Of a stretch of 64,000 nucleotides of DNA, positions 63,366 to 64,000 are shown piece after piece (the stretch's first letter is position 1; every line of letters starts with the position of its first letter). Position numbers and translations under genes: made by a program. The notes beneath the pieces are model-generated. The model ran no database searches and was not told where the DNA came from. It was given only the letters and a program-made list of their open reading frames with translations. Origin of the DNA: Apostichopus japonicus (lineage: Eukaryota > Echinodermata > Holothuroidea > Aspidochirotida > Stichopodidae); the NCBI RefSeq assembly GCF_037975245.1, contig NC_092567.1:601501-665500 (forward strand), written 5' to 3'.

Positions 63366-64000
63366 GTACAATGCCTTATAACTTGTGCAGTAATCAGTTA
63401 AATTGTTAGTTTCTCAAATCCAGATTTAAATGTGCAAGAAATCTGACCATAAATACAGTGTTGACAATAGTGAGAAAAAATATTGATTGCATTTGCATCC
63501 ATGGGCAACAGCTTCGAATGCAAATAGGGTAGAAAACTGAACCAGTTTTTTGGGGTTATATGTAAATCAATCTATCGTCAGCTTCTGTTGTGTGGGCAAA
63601 TACACTTTGAACAAGAATGTTATTTAAACATGATGGTCACTGCAGGGAAACAAAAATGAACTGTTAATTTGGCTGGTGATTTGAAGCCCTGAAGACAGAT
63701 TTCAAAGTCAGTCTTGCAGTATAAGGATACTTCTTTATGCAAAAACTGGCAAGTCAAGCTGCGTTTTGAATTTTGTAATTATCAAATGCTAGCAAAGTGC
63801 TGATAAAGGAATAGCTATGGTTACTTTTGTGTGTGTGTGAATCACCTAGATGTCATGGGAGTGCAAACCAAAAAAACTACATATATAATGAAGAAATCAT
63901 ACAATATTAATCCAGGGGCTTTTACTATTCCAAAGCTTCAAGCTATATTGTCACACTGTTTAGTTACGATTTCCAAAGCATTATCACACTGTTTAGTATA
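63366..64000. other. Presumed intron at the right edge
   Basis: Non-coding, AT-rich, follows the donor at 63366. Nothing else recognised. Confidence 0.5.

Overview
This is a gene-sparse, AT-rich stretch of animal nuclear DNA. It has spliced genes with GT-AG introns, short coding exons and long introns full of minisatellites and DNA-transposon fragments. The encoded proteins are conserved animal chromatin and stress-response factors. The invertebrate-style gene structures, abundant TTAA and hAT MITEs, LINE tails and TAGGCCTA-rich upstream regions suggest a marine invertebrate deuterostome, perhaps an echinoderm. That placement is tentative because it rests on general impression, not a database search.

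Layout: (1) 1-3.6 kb, + strand: the last two coding exons of a SIRT3-like sirtuin, with a serine-rich acidic C-terminal tail. (2) 3.6-7.5 kb: intergenic, with a CRE and a TAGGCCTA-rich block upstream of the next gene. (3) 7.6-23.7 kb, + strand: a complete 16-coding-exon NCAPH2 (condensin II kleisin, 617 aa). (4) 24.2-26.4 kb: a 49-bp minisatellite with higher-order structure. (5) 26.4-31.6 kb: no gene seen. (6) 31.7-36.6 kb, - strand: a two-exon PPP1R15 (GADD34/CReP) gene of 835 aa with two candidate uORFs. (7) 37-45 kb: a repeat-rich interval with a tandemly duplicated U2-snRNA-headed sequence, a SINE-like repeat, two bounded hAT elements and a palindromic hammerhead-like motif. (8) 45.06-49.73 kb, - strand: a nearly intact Ty3/gypsy-type LTR retrotransposon. 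(9) 49.8-56.8 kb, + strand: KMT5B/C (SUV4-20H), an H4K20 methyltransferase; its most 5' exon or exons are not seen. (10) 56.8-63.2 kb: intergenic, with two GT/GA-rich minisatellites and another TAGGCCTA block. (11) 63.28 kb, + strand: the first coding exon of an unrecognised gene that runs off the window.

Three genes act on chromatin: a deacetylase-family protein, condensin II and the H4K20me2/3 writer. PPP1R15 terminates the integrated stress response by directing PP1 to eIF2alpha.

The most unusual pattern is local tandem duplication that starts exactly at exon ends. The 5' splice site and flanking exon bases are duplicated or amplified at the sirtuin exon, at NCAPH2 exons 3, 8 and 12 and at KMT5 exon 6. 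The NCAPH2 stop codon/poly(A) signal is also duplicated. These look like stages in intron or alternative-donor evolution by tandem duplication. Other leads are the inverted 0.6-kb MITE pair bracketing NCAPH2 exon 6, the doubled PP1-binding motif and uORFs of PPP1R15, and the U2-headed repeat.
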